DNA of 64,000 nucleotides from Streptomyces rubradiris (GCF_016860525.1 NZ_BNEA01000015.1:3720001-3784000), one strand, 5' to 3'. Shown: positions 43,048 through 52,416, numbered from the stretch's first letter. Notes: generated by a model not told the origin, from the sequence alone. Numbers and translations are program-made.

Positions 43048-43559
43048 TGGACCTCACGCCCTATGTCGAAACCCTCCGCCGCGAACTCGCGGTGGCCGCT
43101 GAAGCCGGTGGGGAGGATGCCCGGGAGCTGGCCGAGAGGCTGACCGCTCCGCTGGAGTCGGCGGCTCGGCTGACCATGCTGAACGTGCTGTCCGCCGCCA
43201 TGGACGAAGTCACCCGGGAACTCGCCCCGGGCTCGGTGGACGTGCGGCTGCGCGGGCTCGACCCGGAATTCGTGGTGGCGCTGCCGGCCGTCGAAGCCGG
43301 GGGCCCCGCGGAGGCGACCGCGCCCGTCGAGGCCTTCAAGGCGCCGGCCGAGGGGGACGAGGGCGGGACCGCCCGCGTCAATCTGCGGCTGCCCGCCCAG
43401 CTCAAGGCCCGGGCCGAGGAGGCCGCGAGCCGCGAGGGGCTGTCGGTCAACGCCTGGCTGGTGCGGGCCGTGTCGGCCGCGGTCGACGGTGGCTCCAGGC
43501 CGCGTACGCCGGAGAAGAGCCAGACCGTCGGACAGCGCTTCACGGGCTGGGTGCGCTAG
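43047..43559 (+). CDS. Ribbon-helix-helix (HicB/Arc-type) regulator
   Basis: A 170-residue protein. The N-terminal half is helical (MDLTPYVETLRRELAVAAEA). The C-terminal region has an Arc/HicB-type RHH motif, ARVNLRLPAQLKARAEEAAS followed by REGLSVNAWLVRAVSAAV at about residues 110-148. The family includes antitoxins and transcriptional repressors; no toxin gene is adjacent, so it is more likely a stand-alone regulator. No Shine-Dalgarno sequence precedes the ATG, which is embedded in TGGnnnCA operators, so translation may be leaderless. It sits directly upstream of the DUF4097-ABC exporter genes and may control them. Confidence 0.82.
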   Translation: MDLTPYVETLRRELAVAAEAGGEDARELAERLTAPLESAARLTMLNVLSAAMDEVTRELAPGSVDVRLRGLDPEFVVALPAVEAGGPAEATAPVEAFKAPAEGDEGGTARVNLRLPAQLKARAEEAASREGLSVNAWLVRAVSAAVDGGSRPRTPEKSQTVGQRFTGWVR

Positions 43560-43650
43560 CCGCACCCCGCCCGCGCCACTTCACCTCACTTCACTCACAC
43601 CGCGTCCCACCTGCGGGGACGTTCCCAAGACTCACGAGGACGGGACAGCC

Positions 43651-44493
43651 ATGCCTTCTTTCGACACTCCCGAACCGATCTCGGTCACCGCCCGGGTGGA
43701 CGCCGGCTCCATCCAGTTCACCGCGAGCGACCGCCTCGACACCGTGGTGGAGGTGCGGGCCCGCAACCCGAAGAAGGACCTGGACGTACGGACGGCCGAC
43801 CAGACCGAGGTCTCCTACGCGAGTGGGGCGCTGACCATCCGGACGCCCAAGTCCAACCTGTTCGGCCGCTCCGGCGTGGTGGACGTGACGGTCGAGCTGC
43901 CCGCGGGCTCCCGCGTCGACATGACCGGGGCCTGGACCCAGGTGCTCGGCGAGGGCCGGCTCGGCGAGGTGCGGGTGAAGACCTCCTCCGGCGATGTCCG
44001 CCTGGACGCGACCGGACCGCTGGAGCTGACCGCCTCGCACGGCTCGATCACCGTGGACCGGGTCGCGGGCCGGGCCGAGATCAGCACCAGCACCGGCAGT
44101 CTGCGCGTCGGCCTCCTCGACGGCCCGGCCGTGCTGAAGAACTCGCACGGCGGCACGTCCGTCGACGTCGCGACCGGTGCGCTGCGGGTGAGCAACGCCA
44201 ACGGCGACATCGAGGTGCGGCGCGCCGAGGACTCGGTCACCGCCACCACCGCCCACGGCACCGTGCGCGTGGGTGACGTGGCCCGCGGCACCGTCCAGCT
44301 GGAGACCTCCTACGGCGCCATCGACCTCGGCATCCGCGAGGGCACGGCCGCCTGGCTCGACGTCAGCTCCGGTGCCGGGCAGGTGCGCAACGCGCTCACC
44401 GCCTCCGACGCCCCGGACACCGCCGAGGACACCGTCCAGGTCCGCGCCCGCACCCGCTACGGCAACATCGACATCCGCCGCGCCCGCAGCTGA
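43651..44493 (+). CDS. DUF4097 beta-strand repeat protein
   Basis: A 280-residue DUF4097-family protein, predicted to fold as a right-handed beta helix. Successive strands show the alternating pattern seen in VRVKTSSGDVRLDATGPLEL, TASHGSITVDRVAGRAEIST, STGSLRVGLLDGPAVLKNSH and NANGDIEVRRAEDSV. No signal peptide. Function is not established; in Streptomyces it lies before a DrrAB-like exporter and an RHH regulator gene, as here, which suggests a shared regulon. ATG at 43651 with a CGAGGACGGG stretch upstream. Confidence 0.88.
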   Translation: MPSFDTPEPISVTARVDAGSIQFTASDRLDTVVEVRARNPKKDLDVRTADQTEVSYASGALTIRTPKSNLFGRSGVVDVTVELPAGSRVDMTGAWTQVLGEGRLGEVRVKTSSGDVRLDATGPLELTASHGSITVDRVAGRAEISTSTGSLRVGLLDGPAVLKNSHGGTSVDVATGALRVSNANGDIEVRRAEDSVTATTAHGTVRVGDVARGTVQLETSYGAIDLGIREGTAAWLDVSSGAGQVRNALTASDAPDTAEDTVQVRARTRYGNIDIRRARS

Positions 44494-44617
44494 GCACCGG
44501 GCCACGGCCCGCCGGCTTCCCCGCTCGCTTCCTCTGCTTCCCCGCTTGTCCTCTGCTTCCCCGCTTGCTCCACCACTCCATCCGCTTCCTCGGCTCGAAC
44601 GGGAGGGCTCCATCGAC

Positions 44618-45604
44618 ATGTCTGTCATGCCCACGTCCAACACGGAGCGGTCGGCCGCCGCCATCTCCGCCGTCGGGCTCCGCAAGTCCTACGGCGACAA
44701 GACCGTCCTGGACGGCCTCGACCTGCACATCCCCGCCGGCTCCGTGTTCGCGCTGCTCGGACCGAACGGCGCCGGCAAGACCACCACCGTGAAGATCCTC
44801 TCCACGCTCGTCACCGCCGACGGCGGGCAGGCCCGGGTCGCGGGCCACGATCTCGCCGCCGCACCGCAGGCCGTGCGCGCCGCGATCGGGGTCACCGGGC
44901 AGTTCTCCGCCGTCGACGGGCTGATCACCGGCGAGGAGAACATGCTCCTCATGGCGGACCTGCACCACCTGTCCAAGCGCGAGGGGCGGCGGGTCGCCGC
45001 CGGGCTGCTGGAGCGGTTCGGACTGGCCGAGGCCGCCAAGAAGCCCGCCCAGAGCTACTCCGGCGGCATGAAGCGCCGTCTGGACATCGCCATGACCCTC
45101 GTCGGCTCCCCGCGGATCATCTTCCTCGACGAGCCGACCACCGGCCTCGACCCGCGCTCCCGGCACTCCATGTGGCAGATCGTCCGCGAGCTGGTCGCGG
45201 ACGGCGTCACCGTCTTCCTCACCACGCAGTACCTGGAGGAGGCCGACCAGCTCGCCGACCGCATCGCCGTGCTCAACGGCGGGAGGATCGCCGCCGAGGG
45301 CACCGCCGACCAGCTCAAGCGCCTCGTCCCCGGCGGACACGTGCGGCTCCGCTTCGCCGACCCGTCCGCGTACCGGTCCGCCGCCTCCCTGCTGCGCGAG
45401 GCCACACCGGACGACGAGGCACTGGCGCTGCGCGTCCCCAGCGACGGCAGCCAGCGCGAACTGCGCTCCCTGCTCGACTGGCTGGAGGCCACCGGCATCG
45501 AGGCGGACGAGCTGACCGTGCACACCCCCGACCTCGACGACGTGTTCTTCGCCCTCACCGCCGGCGCCGACCAGCCGGCCCTGTCCCCGGAGGATGTCCG
45601 ATGA
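44618..45604 (+). CDS. DrrA-type ABC transporter ATPase
   Basis: A 328-residue ATP-binding subunit of a drug or lipid exporter (DrrA/DRA family). Walker A GPNGAGKTTT, Q loop GVTGQFSAVD, signature YSGGMKRRLD and Walker B IIFLDEPTTGLD are all present. The C-terminal domain typical of DrrA regulates the interaction with DrrB. GGGAGGG precedes the ATG at 44618. The stop overlaps the permease start (ATGA). Substrates of chromosomal DrrAB-like pairs are usually unknown; antibiotics or envelope lipids are possible. Confidence 0.93.
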   Translation: MSVMPTSNTERSAAAISAVGLRKSYGDKTVLDGLDLHIPAGSVFALLGPNGAGKTTTVKILSTLVTADGGQARVAGHDLAAAPQAVRAAIGVTGQFSAVDGLITGEENMLLMADLHHLSKREGRRVAAGLLERFGLAEAAKKPAQSYSGGMKRRLDIAMTLVGSPRIIFLDEPTTGLDPRSRHSMWQIVRELVADGVTVFLTTQYLEEADQLADRIAVLNGGRIAAEGTADQLKRLVPGGHVRLRFADPSAYRSAASLLREATPDDEALALRVPSDGSQRELRSLLDWLEATGIEADELTVHTPDLDDVFFALTAGADQPALSPEDVR

Positions 45605-46392
45605 GCTCCCTCTCCCTCGCCGTGCGCGACTCCTCGACGATGCTGCGCCGCAATCTGCTGCACGCCCGCCGCTACCCGTCGCTGACGCTGAACCTGCTGC
45701 TCTCGCCGATCGTCCTGCTGCTGCTCTTCGTCTACATCTTCGGTGACGTGATGAGCGCGGGCATCGGCAACGGCGGGGCGGACCGGTCCGCGTACCTCGC
45801 CTATCTCGTCCCCGGCGTCCTGCTGATGACCATCGGCAGCACCACGATCGGCAGTGCGGTGTCCGTGGCCACGGACATGACCGAGGGCATCATCGCCCGC
45901 TTCCGCACGATGGCGATCCACCGCGGGTCGGTGCTCGTCGGGCACGTCGTCGGCAGCGTGCTCCAGTGCGTGATGAGCGTGGTGCTCGTGGGGGCCGTCG
46001 CGGTGGCCATCGGGTTCCGGGCCACGGACGCCACCGCCCTGGAGTGGCTCCTGGCCGTCGGACTGCTGACGCTCGTCTCCGTGGCGCTCACCTGGATCGC
46101 GGTCGGCATGGGCCTGTCCAGCCCGAACGCCGAGGCGGCCAGCAACAACGCCCTGCCGCTGATGGTGCTGCCGCTGCTGTCCAGCGCGTTCGTGCCGGTC
46201 GACGCGATGCCGGGCTGGTTCCAGCCGATCGCCGAGTACCAGCCGTTCACCCCGGCCATCGAGACCCTGCGCGGACTGCTGCTCGGCACCGAGATCGGCC
46301 ACAACGGGTGGCTGGCCGTCGCCTGGTGCGTCGGGCTGGCGGTGCTCGGCTACGTCTGGTCCACCTCGCTCTTCGCCCGCGAACCGAAGTAA
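45601..46392 (+). CDS. DrrB-type ABC transporter permease
   Basis: A 263-residue ABC-2 permease with six transmembrane segments, for example LTLNLLLSPIVLLLLFVYIF and YLVPGVLLMTIGSTTIGSAV. The ABC-2 signature region (GLSSPNAEAASNNALPLMVL followed by SSAFVPVDAMPGWFQPIAEY) is clear. It pairs with the preceding ATPase as a DrrAB-like exporter. The start is fixed by the four-base overlap. A very strong terminator follows. Confidence 0.93.
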   Translation: MSSLSLAVRDSSTMLRRNLLHARRYPSLTLNLLLSPIVLLLLFVYIFGDVMSAGIGNGGADRSAYLAYLVPGVLLMTIGSTTIGSAVSVATDMTEGIIARFRTMAIHRGSVLVGHVVGSVLQCVMSVVLVGAVAVAIGFRATDATALEWLLAVGLLTLVSVALTWIAVGMGLSSPNAEAASNNALPLMVLPLLSSAFVPVDAMPGWFQPIAEYQPFTPAIETLRGLLLGTEIGHNGWLAVAWCVGLAVLGYVWSTSLFAREPK

Positions 46393-46417
46393 CGGCCGTC
46401 CCCGCTGACGCGTCCCG

Positions 46418-46467
46418 CTCCGGGGCGGTGTACGTCCGGCACCACGCCGGCGTACACCGCCCCGGAG
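46418..46467. terminator. Strong terminator after the ABC exporter operon
   Basis: CTCCGGGGCGGTGTACG (46418-46434) pairs with its perfect complement at 46451-46467 (17 bp). The loop carries a further CCGGC/GCCGG stem. It is also positioned to act on the convergent carboxylase transcript. Confidence 0.92.
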
Positions 46468-46908
46468 TCGTTTCGTACGGCCCCGGGTGACGTCACGGAG
46501 CCGCCGTCAAGGAGCCGTATGCGGGCGTCAGGGACGTGTCATGGTTCCCGGTTCCGGCTTGTCCGGGGTGCGCGGGACGGCTTCGATGGACGGCGTGAAC
46601 AGCGCCCGGCTCCTCCCCGGCCGGCCGCCGGGTCCCGCTCGCCGGCCGAGTCCGCTCGGTCATCGAGTCCCGCCCGGCCGCCGTGCCATGCGCCGGCGCT
46701 GACCGGAAGCGCCCGCACCGGGCGGACGCCGTGTCCCGTCGGCACGGCGCGTCCACCGGTGTCGCGTCCCGCCGACGCCGGCTTCCGTGGCCCGAGGGGC
46801 GCCGAGCGGCTCCGGCGCCCCTCGGCATCCCCTCGCGGCGCGGGCATCCGCGCACGCTCCTGACCGACCTGGAGAGGGTGGTACCCCCTCGCCCCGGCCT
46901 CGATCCCG
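46468..46908. other. 441-bp gap between convergent units
   Basis: No ORF here has convincing codon structure or a start with a ribosome binding site, and no repeat was identified. The sequence is high-GC spacer between the ABC exporter terminator and the 3' end of the carboxylase gene. It may contain decayed coding sequence, but nothing is recognisable. Confidence 0.5.
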
Positions 46909-48687
46909 TCAGTCCTTGATCTCGCAGATGGCGGCACCAGGGGTCAGGGAGGCGCCGACTTCGGCGGTCAGGCCCTTGATGGTGCCGGCCTTGTGGGCGT
47001 TGAGGGGCTGTTCCATCTTCATGGCCTCCAGGACGACGACGAGGTCGCCTTCCTTGACTTCCTGGCCCTCCTCGACGGCGATCTTGACGATGGTGCCCTG
47101 CATGGGGGAGGTCAGGGTGTCGCCGGAGGCGACGGGGCCGGACTTCTTCGCCGCGCGCCGCTTGGGCTTGGCCCCGGCCGCGAGCCCGGTGCGGGCCAGG
47201 CTCATGCCCAGGGACGCCGGGAGGGAGACCTCCAGGCGCTTGCCGCCGACCTCGACCACGACCGTCTCACGGGCCGACTCCTCGTCGGCCTCGGCATCGG
47301 CCGGGGCGGTGAAAGGCTTGATGTCGTTGACGAACTCGGTCTCGATCCACCGGGTATGGACCGTGAACGGCTCGTCGGAGCCGGTCAGTTCGGGGGCGAA
47401 GGCGGGGTCGGTGACGACCTTGCGGTGGAAGGGAACGGCGGTGGCCATGCCCTCGACACGGAACTCCTCCAGCGCGCGGGCGGCCCGCTCAAGGGCCTCC
47501 TTGCGGGTGCGGCCGGTCACGATCAGCTTGGCCAGCAGGGAGTCCCAGGCCGGGCCGATGACGCTGCCGGCCTCCACACCCGCGTCCAGCCGCACACCCG
47601 GACCGGAAGGTGCCTCGAAGGTGGTGACGGTGCCGGGGGCGGGCAGGAAGCCCCGGCCCGGGTCCTCGCCGTTGATCCGGAACTCGAAGGAGTGACCGCG
47701 CAGCACCGGGTCGTCGTAGCCCAGTTCCTCACCGTCGGCGATACGGAACATCTCGCGCACGAGGTCGATGCCGGCGACTTCCTCGGTGACCGGGTGCTCG
47801 ACCTGCAGGCGGGTGTTGACCTCCAGGAAGGAGATCGTGCCGTCCTGCCCGACGAGGAACTCACACGTGCCCGCGCCCTCGTAACCGGCCTCCTTCAGGA
47901 TGGCCTTCGACGCCCGGTACAGCTCCGCCATCTGCTCCTCGGACAGGAACGGGGCGGGGGCTTCCTCGACCAGTTTCTGGTGGCGGCGCTGCAGGGAGCA
48001 GTCACGGGTGGAGACCACGACGACGTTGCCGTGCTTGTCGGCCAGGCACTGCGTCTCCACATGCCGCGGCCGGTCCAGGTACCGCTCGACGAAGCACTCG
48101 CCGCGGCCGAAGGCGGCGACGGCCTCGCGGACGGCGGAGTCGTAGAGTTCGGGGACTTCTTCGAGGGTGCGGGCGACCTTCAGGCCGCGCCCGCCGCCAC
48201 CGAAGGCGGCCTTGATCGCGATCGGCAGGCCGTGCTCGCGGGCGAAGGCCACGACCTCCTCCGCACCCGACACCGGGTCGGGTGTACCGGCGACCAGGGG
48301 GGCGCCGGCACGCTGGGCGATGTGCCGGGCGGCGACCTTGTCGCCGAGGTCGCGGATCGCCTGCGGCGGCGGGCCGATCCAGATCAGACCCGCGTCCAGC
48401 ACGGCCTGCGCGAACTCGGCGTTCTCCGACAGGAAGCCGTAACCCGGATGGATCGCGTCCGCGCCGGATTGCTTGGCGGCCAGCAGCACCTTCTCGATGT
48501 CCAGGTAACTGGTGGCCGGGGTGTCACCGCCCAGGGCGAACGCCTCATCCGCGGCACGGACGTGCACAGCGTCCCGGTCCGGGTCGGCGTAGACGGCCAC
48601 GCTCGCGATCCCGGCATCCCGGCAGGCCCGGGCCACGCGGACAGCGATTTCGCCACGGTTGGCGATGAGCACCTTGCGCAGACTCAT
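46909..48687 (-). CDS. Acetyl/propionyl-CoA carboxylase alpha chain (biotin carboxylase + BCCP)
   Basis: A 592-residue biotin-dependent carboxylase subunit. The N-terminal biotin carboxylase domain has [35 protein letters not shown] and the ATP-grasp loop [28 protein letters not shown] is the catalytic segment. The C-terminal BCCP domain carries the biotinylation site [10 protein letters not shown]. The length and the basic linker ([11 protein letters not shown]) match AccA-type subunits of actinobacterial acyl-CoA carboxylases, which supply malonyl- and methylmalonyl-CoA for fatty acids and polyketides. The beta subunit gene is not adjacent. ATG at 48685-48687 with AAGGGATC upstream. Confidence 0.95.
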   Translation of the reverse strand: MSLRKVLIANRGEIAVRVARACRDAGIASVAVYADPDRDAVHVRAADEAFALGGDTPATSYLDIEKVLLAAKQSGADAIHPGYGFLSENAEFAQAVLDAGLIWIGPPPQAIRDLGDKVAARHIAQRAGAPLVAGTPDPVSGAEEVVAFAREHGLPIAIKAAFGGGGRGLKVARTLEEVPELYDSAVREAVAAFGRGECFVERYLDRPRHVETQCLADKHGNVVVVSTRDCSLQRRHQKLVEEAPAPFLSEEQMAELYRASKAILKEAGYEGAGTCEFLVGQDGTISFLEVNTRLQVEHPVTEEVAGIDLVREMFRIADGEELGYDDPVLRGHSFEFRINGEDPGRGFLPAPGTVTTFEAPSGPGVRLDAGVEAGSVIGPAWDSLLAKLIVTGRTRKEALERAARALEEFRVEGMATAVPFHRKVVTDPAFAPELTGSDEPFTVHTRWIETEFVNDIKPFTAPADAEADEESARETVVVEVGGKRLEVSLPASLGMSLARTGLAAGAKPKRRAAKKSGPVASGDTLTSPMQGTIVKIAVEEGQEVKEGDLVVVLEAMKMEQPLNAHKAGTIKGLTAEVGASLTPGAAICEIKD

Positions 48688-49143
48688 TTCGAGATCCCTT
48701 CCCCGGCGCACCGCACCGGCGCCAACAGTGACTGCCACCCGTTCCCCATCCGTACCACCCTGGCGCCCGCGCCGATGCCGCCCATCCGGTGACCTCGTCG
48801 CGGAATCCGGTGCGCTGGAGCGGGGGGGGTCCACCGGTGGCCGACGGCGGCGCGCGGTCCTACACGGTGGGCCGGGCAGGACGTAGGAACCGGGCGGCCC
48901 GCCGGCTGTGCGAGGCCAGGAATCCGGCGTCGCGCTCCAGTCGGCACCAGGTCCTGTTCGTCCGTTCGTCCGTACGCGTGCGCGCGGAATGGAGCCGGGG
49001 AGCCCCGGCCGACGGGGGTCGCGCAGGCCGTTTCGCGCCTGCCGCACGGCCGGGCACTCGCCGACTCCCTCTCCGGCGCGATGCGTCGACGACGCGACAA
49101 TCGCTCCGGGAAAACCAGCGCCTGTTCGAAAACCAGCGCTTGT
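48688..49143. other. 456-bp gap upstream of the carboxylase gene
   Basis: This holds the presumed promoter of the carboxylase gene; several overlapping frames look shadow-like and none is supported. Near its right end, an 18-bp direct repeat (49110-49127 and 49128-49145, GAAAACCAGCGCYTGTTC) runs into the MFS stop codon. Confidence 0.5.
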
Positions 49144-49145
49144 TC
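49110..49145. repeat. 18-bp tandem duplication at the 3' end of the MFS gene
   Basis: GAAAACCAGCGCCTGTTC is followed directly by GAAAACCAGCGCTTGTTC, one mismatch. The second copy overlaps the first bases of the stop codon region of the minus-strand MFS gene (stop at 49144-49146). Confidence 0.85.
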
Positions 49146-50397
49146 AGTTCCGGCGGACGGGCCGCTGACCAGCGGACACCTCCTGGGCCCCGGCCGGCTC
49201 CGGCTCCCCGGCTCCCGCCCCGGCCCGTTCGGTGCGGGCGGCGGCGGCCGTGACCAGCGCCGCGGCCACGGCGAACGCGGCGCCCGCCCAGGCGATCCAC
49301 ACGGCGCCCGCCGCGCCGAGGATCCCGGCGCCCAGCGCGCTGGACAGCGAGATCGCCAGGTACATCACGGCGGCGTTGAGGGAGACGGCCAGGGGTTCGC
49401 TGCCGGGGCTGGCCAGCGCCATGACGCGCTGCTGCTGCGGCGCGGTCACCGACCAGGAGGCGATGCCGCACACCGCCGTCAGCGCGATGGCCGCCGGGTA
49501 GGAGGAGCGGATGCCGGCCATGGCCGCGAACACCACCGTGAGCAGCAGCGTCGCGCCGATGACGACCGTGCGCGGCCCCTTGCGGTCGGCGAGCCGGCCC
49601 GCGGTGAGGTTGCCGGCGGTCCCGGCCACGCCGAAGACCAGCAGCAGCACGGCGACCTTGCCGCCGTCCCCGCCGGTGGCGGGCTCGAAGACGGCACTGA
49701 TGTAGGTGTAGGGCAGGTAGATGCCGATGAACGCGACCAGCGTGCCGGCCAGCACCATGGCGACCTTGCGGTCGGCGAGCGGGGCGAGGCGCCGGCGCAG
49801 CTGGGTCGGGCCGCCGAGAGTGACGTCGGGCAGCCGCAGGGCGATGACCGGGGCCACCACCAGGGCGAGCGCGGTGACGAACCACATGGTGGCCTGCCAG
49901 CCCAGCGCCTCGCCGATGACGGTGCCGAGCGGCGCGCCCAGCGCGAGCGAGGCGGTCAGCCCCACGGTGACGATGGCGATCGCCCGGCCCCGGTGCTCGG
50001 GTCCGGCCAGGGTCGCCGCGGTGGCGCCCGCGTTGGGGGTGAACATCGCGGCGCCGGCCGCGGCGATCACCCGGGACGCCAGGACCAGCGCGTAGTCGGG
50101 GGCGAGGGCGGTCACCACGTTCCCGACGGCGAACACGCCGAGGCCCGTGATCAGCACCGTACGGCGTGACCAACGCGCGGTGAACGCGGCGAGCACCGGG
50201 GAGAGCAGGGCGTAGGCCAGCGAGAAGACGCTGACGAGCTGGCCCGCCGCGCCCACGGAGACATCGAGGGAGTCACTGAGGTCGGGCAGCAGACCGGCGA
50301 TGACGAAGGCGTCGGTGCCGACGGCGAACGTGCCGAGCGCGAGCACACAGGCGTGGGTCCGCCAGGCGCGCCCCTGCTGTGCGGCGGGAGGGGTCAT
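49144..50397 (-). CDS. MFS efflux transporter (DHA1/AraJ-like)
   Basis: A 417-residue 12-TM major facilitator of the drug:H+ antiporter-1 type. GTFAVGTDAFVIAGLLPDLS is the characteristic first-helix motif of the AraJ/Cml subgroup, and RWSRRTVLITGLGVFAVGN contains the A-like loop motif. Later motifs include GAPLGTVIGEALGWQATMWF and ADRKGPRTVVIG. It is divergent from an ArsR-PNPOx pair, separated by a palindrome-rich region, suggesting ArsR control. The natural substrate is unknown. ATG at 50395-50397. Confidence 0.92.
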   Translation of the reverse strand: MTPPAAQQGRAWRTHACVLALGTFAVGTDAFVIAGLLPDLSDSLDVSVGAAGQLVSVFSLAYALLSPVLAAFTARWSRRTVLITGLGVFAVGNVVTALAPDYALVLASRVIAAAGAAMFTPNAGATAATLAGPEHRGRAIAIVTVGLTASLALGAPLGTVIGEALGWQATMWFVTALALVVAPVIALRLPDVTLGGPTQLRRRLAPLADRKVAMVLAGTLVAFIGIYLPYTYISAVFEPATGGDGGKVAVLLLVFGVAGTAGNLTAGRLADRKGPRTVVIGATLLLTVVFAAMAGIRSSYPAAIALTAVCGIASWSVTAPQQQRVMALASPGSEPLAVSLNAAVMYLAISLSSALGAGILGAAGAVWIAWAGAAFAVAAALVTAAAARTERAGAGAGEPEPAGAQEVSAGQRPVRRN

Positions 50398-50580
50398 GGA
50401 AGCACCTGAGTTTCGATGAGCGTCGGGTATGTCGACGCAGATCGTAATAGAGGTTCGATGTGTATCGTAGATGTCGAGCGACATCGCCATAGACGCGTGA
50501 CCTCGCCATAGTCGCGCGACCTCGCCTCCCTCGCCCCGGTGCCGCCGGGCCGCGCGAGGCGGGAAGAGCCTGGAGGCAGG
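50398..50580. promoter_or_regulatory. Operator-rich divergent region MFS/ArsR
   Basis: GATGTCGAGCGACATC (50470-50485) is a perfect 7-bp inverted repeat with a 2-bp spacer, surrounded by TCGATGTGTATCGTAG. Two 19-bp direct repeats starting CGCCATAG (from about 50484 and 50503) follow. The divergent ArsR-type regulator is the likely ligand. Confidence 0.6.
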
Positions 50581-50943
50581 ATGCGAATGACGGAGGAGAC
50601 CCGGCTGCCGCAGCCGGATCTCGCCACAGTGGAGATCGGCACCGTGCTGCAAGCCCTCGCGGACCCGGTACGGCTGCAGATCGTGCGGCTGCTCGACACC
50701 GTCGGCGAGGCGCCCTGCGGCGCGCTGGAGCTGCCGGTCGGGCGCTCCACCGTCTCCCACCACCTGCGCACCCTGCGCGAGAGCGGCCTCGTCGAGACCC
50801 GTCTGCGGGGCAACACCCGGGTCAGCCGGATCCGTGGCGAGGAGCTGGAGCGGCGCTTCCCCGGCCTGCTCGCCTCCGTCCTGGGTGCCACACCGGCCGC
50901 GCGGCAGGGCGCGGCCTCGGACGTCGGGGAGGGAGAGCGCTAG
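50581..50943 (+). CDS. ArsR family transcriptional regulator
   Basis: A 120-residue winged-helix repressor. LQALADPVRLQIVRLLDTVG is the ArsR N-terminal region, and GRSTVSHHLRTLRESGLVET is the recognition helix. RLRGNTRVSRI forms the wing. Only one Cys (EAPCGALE) lies near alpha3, so a classical metal site of the CxC type is absent; the ligand is unknown. ATG at 50581 with GGAGG; an in-frame ATG two codons later is possible. It is one base before the PNPOx gene and divergent from the MFS exporter gene, a typical regulator-efflux arrangement. Confidence 0.9.
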   Translation: MRMTEETRLPQPDLATVEIGTVLQALADPVRLQIVRLLDTVGEAPCGALELPVGRSTVSHHLRTLRESGLVETRLRGNTRVSRIRGEELERRFPGLLASVLGATPAARQGAASDVGEGER

Positions 50944-51579
50944 ATGGGACGGTTCGCACACCTCGCCTACACGGACAGCGTGCGCCGCGTCCAGGAGGAG
51001 CAGGGCAGCGGCCTGTTAGGGGTGCGCGCCCTCGCCCAGCCCGACACCGGCCCGGACGAACTCGGTCCCGACGAGGCCGCGTTCCTCACCAGCCGGGACG
51101 GGTTCTACCTGGCCAGCACGGGCGAGACCGGCTGGCCCTACATCCAGTTCCGCGGCGGCCCCGCCGGTTTCGTCCACGTCCTGGACGAGCGGCGGCTGGC
51201 CTGGGCGGAGGTGCGCGGCAACCGGCAGTACATCACCACCGGCAATCTGCGGACCGACGGCCGGGTCGCGCTGTTCTTCATGGACTACGCCCGGCAGGCC
51301 CGCCTGAAGCTGCTGGGCCGGGCCCGCACCCAGGGGCTCGACGAGGATGCCGCGCTCACCGAACGGCTCGGCAAGCCGCGCACCGACGGCAAGGTGGAGC
51401 GCCTGATGATCGTCGAGGTCGAGGGCTTCAACTGGAACTGCCACCAGCACATCACCCCGCGCTACTCCGAGGAGGAGCTGGAGACCGCCCTCCGCCCCGT
51501 CCGCGCCCGCATGGACGCCCTGGAGCAGGAGAACGCCCGCCTGCGCGCCCGCCTCGCCGAGCTCGGCGAGGCGGACTGA
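50944..51579 (+). CDS. Pyridoxamine-5'-phosphate-oxidase-like flavin protein
   Basis: A 211-residue protein of the PNPOx-like split-barrel family. LTSRDGFYLASTGETGWPYI and IQFRGGPAGFVHVLDERRLAW are the strands that hold the flavin phosphate; RLKLLGRAR and FNWNCHQHITPRYS are typical of the YwmE/PPOX-related group. The C terminus is a coiled coil (MDALEQENARLRARLAEL). Likely an FMN- or F420-dependent oxidoreductase acting on the same compound that is exported by the divergent MFS protein. Its ATG follows the ArsR stop directly. Confidence 0.88.
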   Translation: MGRFAHLAYTDSVRRVQEEQGSGLLGVRALAQPDTGPDELGPDEAAFLTSRDGFYLASTGETGWPYIQFRGGPAGFVHVLDERRLAWAEVRGNRQYITTGNLRTDGRVALFFMDYARQARLKLLGRARTQGLDEDAALTERLGKPRTDGKVERLMIVEVEGFNWNCHQHITPRYSEEELETALRPVRARMDALEQENARLRARLAELGEAD

Positions 51580-51723
51580 CCCCGGCCCACGGCACCCCCG
51601 AAGCGGCCCACCGCGGCGCGGCCCGCCCCGCCAGTCTCCGGATCGCGGCGTCTTTTCTTCCGGACCGGTGCCTTCCGCCCGTCCCCGCGTGCTGGTGATG
51701 GCCGGCGCGCGGACGCACGCCCC

Positions 51724-52158
51724 CTACGACAGGTGCCCGACGGTGGGTGGCTCGCCGCCGGCGCGGGCGCGGCGTGCGAAGGTGATCGCTCCCGTCGCGG
51801 CGGCGGTCGCGGCGAGGCTGCCGAGTGTCACCAGGCCCACGCCGATCACGAACAGGCCGCTGGCGTCGTCGGACCAGTCGTAGTACGCGGCGGCGGTCAG
51901 GCCGGCCGAGGTGCCGAGGACGGCGGCGAGGGGGTGGCGGCGGGCGGTGGCCCAGTACACCGGCGCCAGCTGGGTCAGGACCAGCCCGAGCACCTGCCAT
52001 GCCTGGTACGGGCCGGTCGTCGTGCCGTCGGCGTGGACGTCCCGCTGCTGGTCCCAGCCCAGCCAGCCGGCCCACGCCAGCGGCGCGACCACGGCGGGCG
52101 CGAGGACCGGCAGCGCCCTGAGGGCCGTGCGCGTGGATTTCCCTGCTCGTTTTCGCAT
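51724..52158 (-). CDS. Hypothetical four-TM membrane protein
   Basis: A 144-residue membrane protein with a basic N terminus (MRKRAGKSTRTALR) and four hydrophobic segments: ALPVLAPAVVAPLAWAGWLG, AWQVLGLVLTQLAPVYWATA, AAVLGTSAGLTAAAYYDW and VIGVGLVTLGSLAATAAATG. I recognise no family. GGTGGAGGC directly precedes the ATG at 52156-52158. Upstream lie 36-37-bp tandem repeats; the gene stands alone. Confidence 0.65.
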   Translation of the reverse strand: MRKRAGKSTRTALRALPVLAPAVVAPLAWAGWLGWDQQRDVHADGTTTGPYQAWQVLGLVLTQLAPVYWATARRHPLAAVLGTSAGLTAAAYYDWSDDASGLFVIGVGLVTLGSLAATAAATGAITFARRARAGGEPPTVGHLS

Positions 52159-52220
52159 GCCTCCACCGTCGCGCCGCGCGCCGCCCGCGCACAGGGGACA
52201 GATACTCAGCCGCACCCGAG

Positions 52221-52342
52221 TACGTGCCCGAGTACGGCCCCGGGCACCCGCCACGTACGTGCCCGAGTACCGGCCCCCGGGCACCCGCCAGGTACATGGC
52301 CGCCTACCAGCCCCCGGGCACCCGCCGAGCACATGGCCGGGT
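52221..52342. repeat. Tandem 34-37-bp repeats upstream of nadE
   Basis: About three and a half copies of a unit built on TACGTGCCCGAGTACCGGCC followed by CCCGGGCACCCGCCA (copies start near 52221, 52255 and 52292). Each unit contains CCCGGGCAC/GTGCCCG-type self-complementarity, so the RNA or DNA could form hairpins. No CRISPR features. Confidence 0.8.
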
Positions 52343-52416
52343 CCCGGGCTCCGCGCGGCCGGGATCTAGGCTTCCCTCAGGAGGAGATTCGCTTCGTCAG
52401 TGCGGTCTGTTGAAAC

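Noticed and set aside
43047..43559. HicAB toxin-antitoxin system
   Set aside because: The RHH protein resembles HicB-type antitoxins, but no HicA-like toxin gene is adjacent on either side.
46468..46908. Several overlapping ORFs in both orientations
   Set aside because: None has a plausible start with ribosome binding site, conserved motif or normal amino acid composition.
52221..52342. CRISPR-like array
   Set aside because: Units abut with no spacer sequences and no cas genes nearby.
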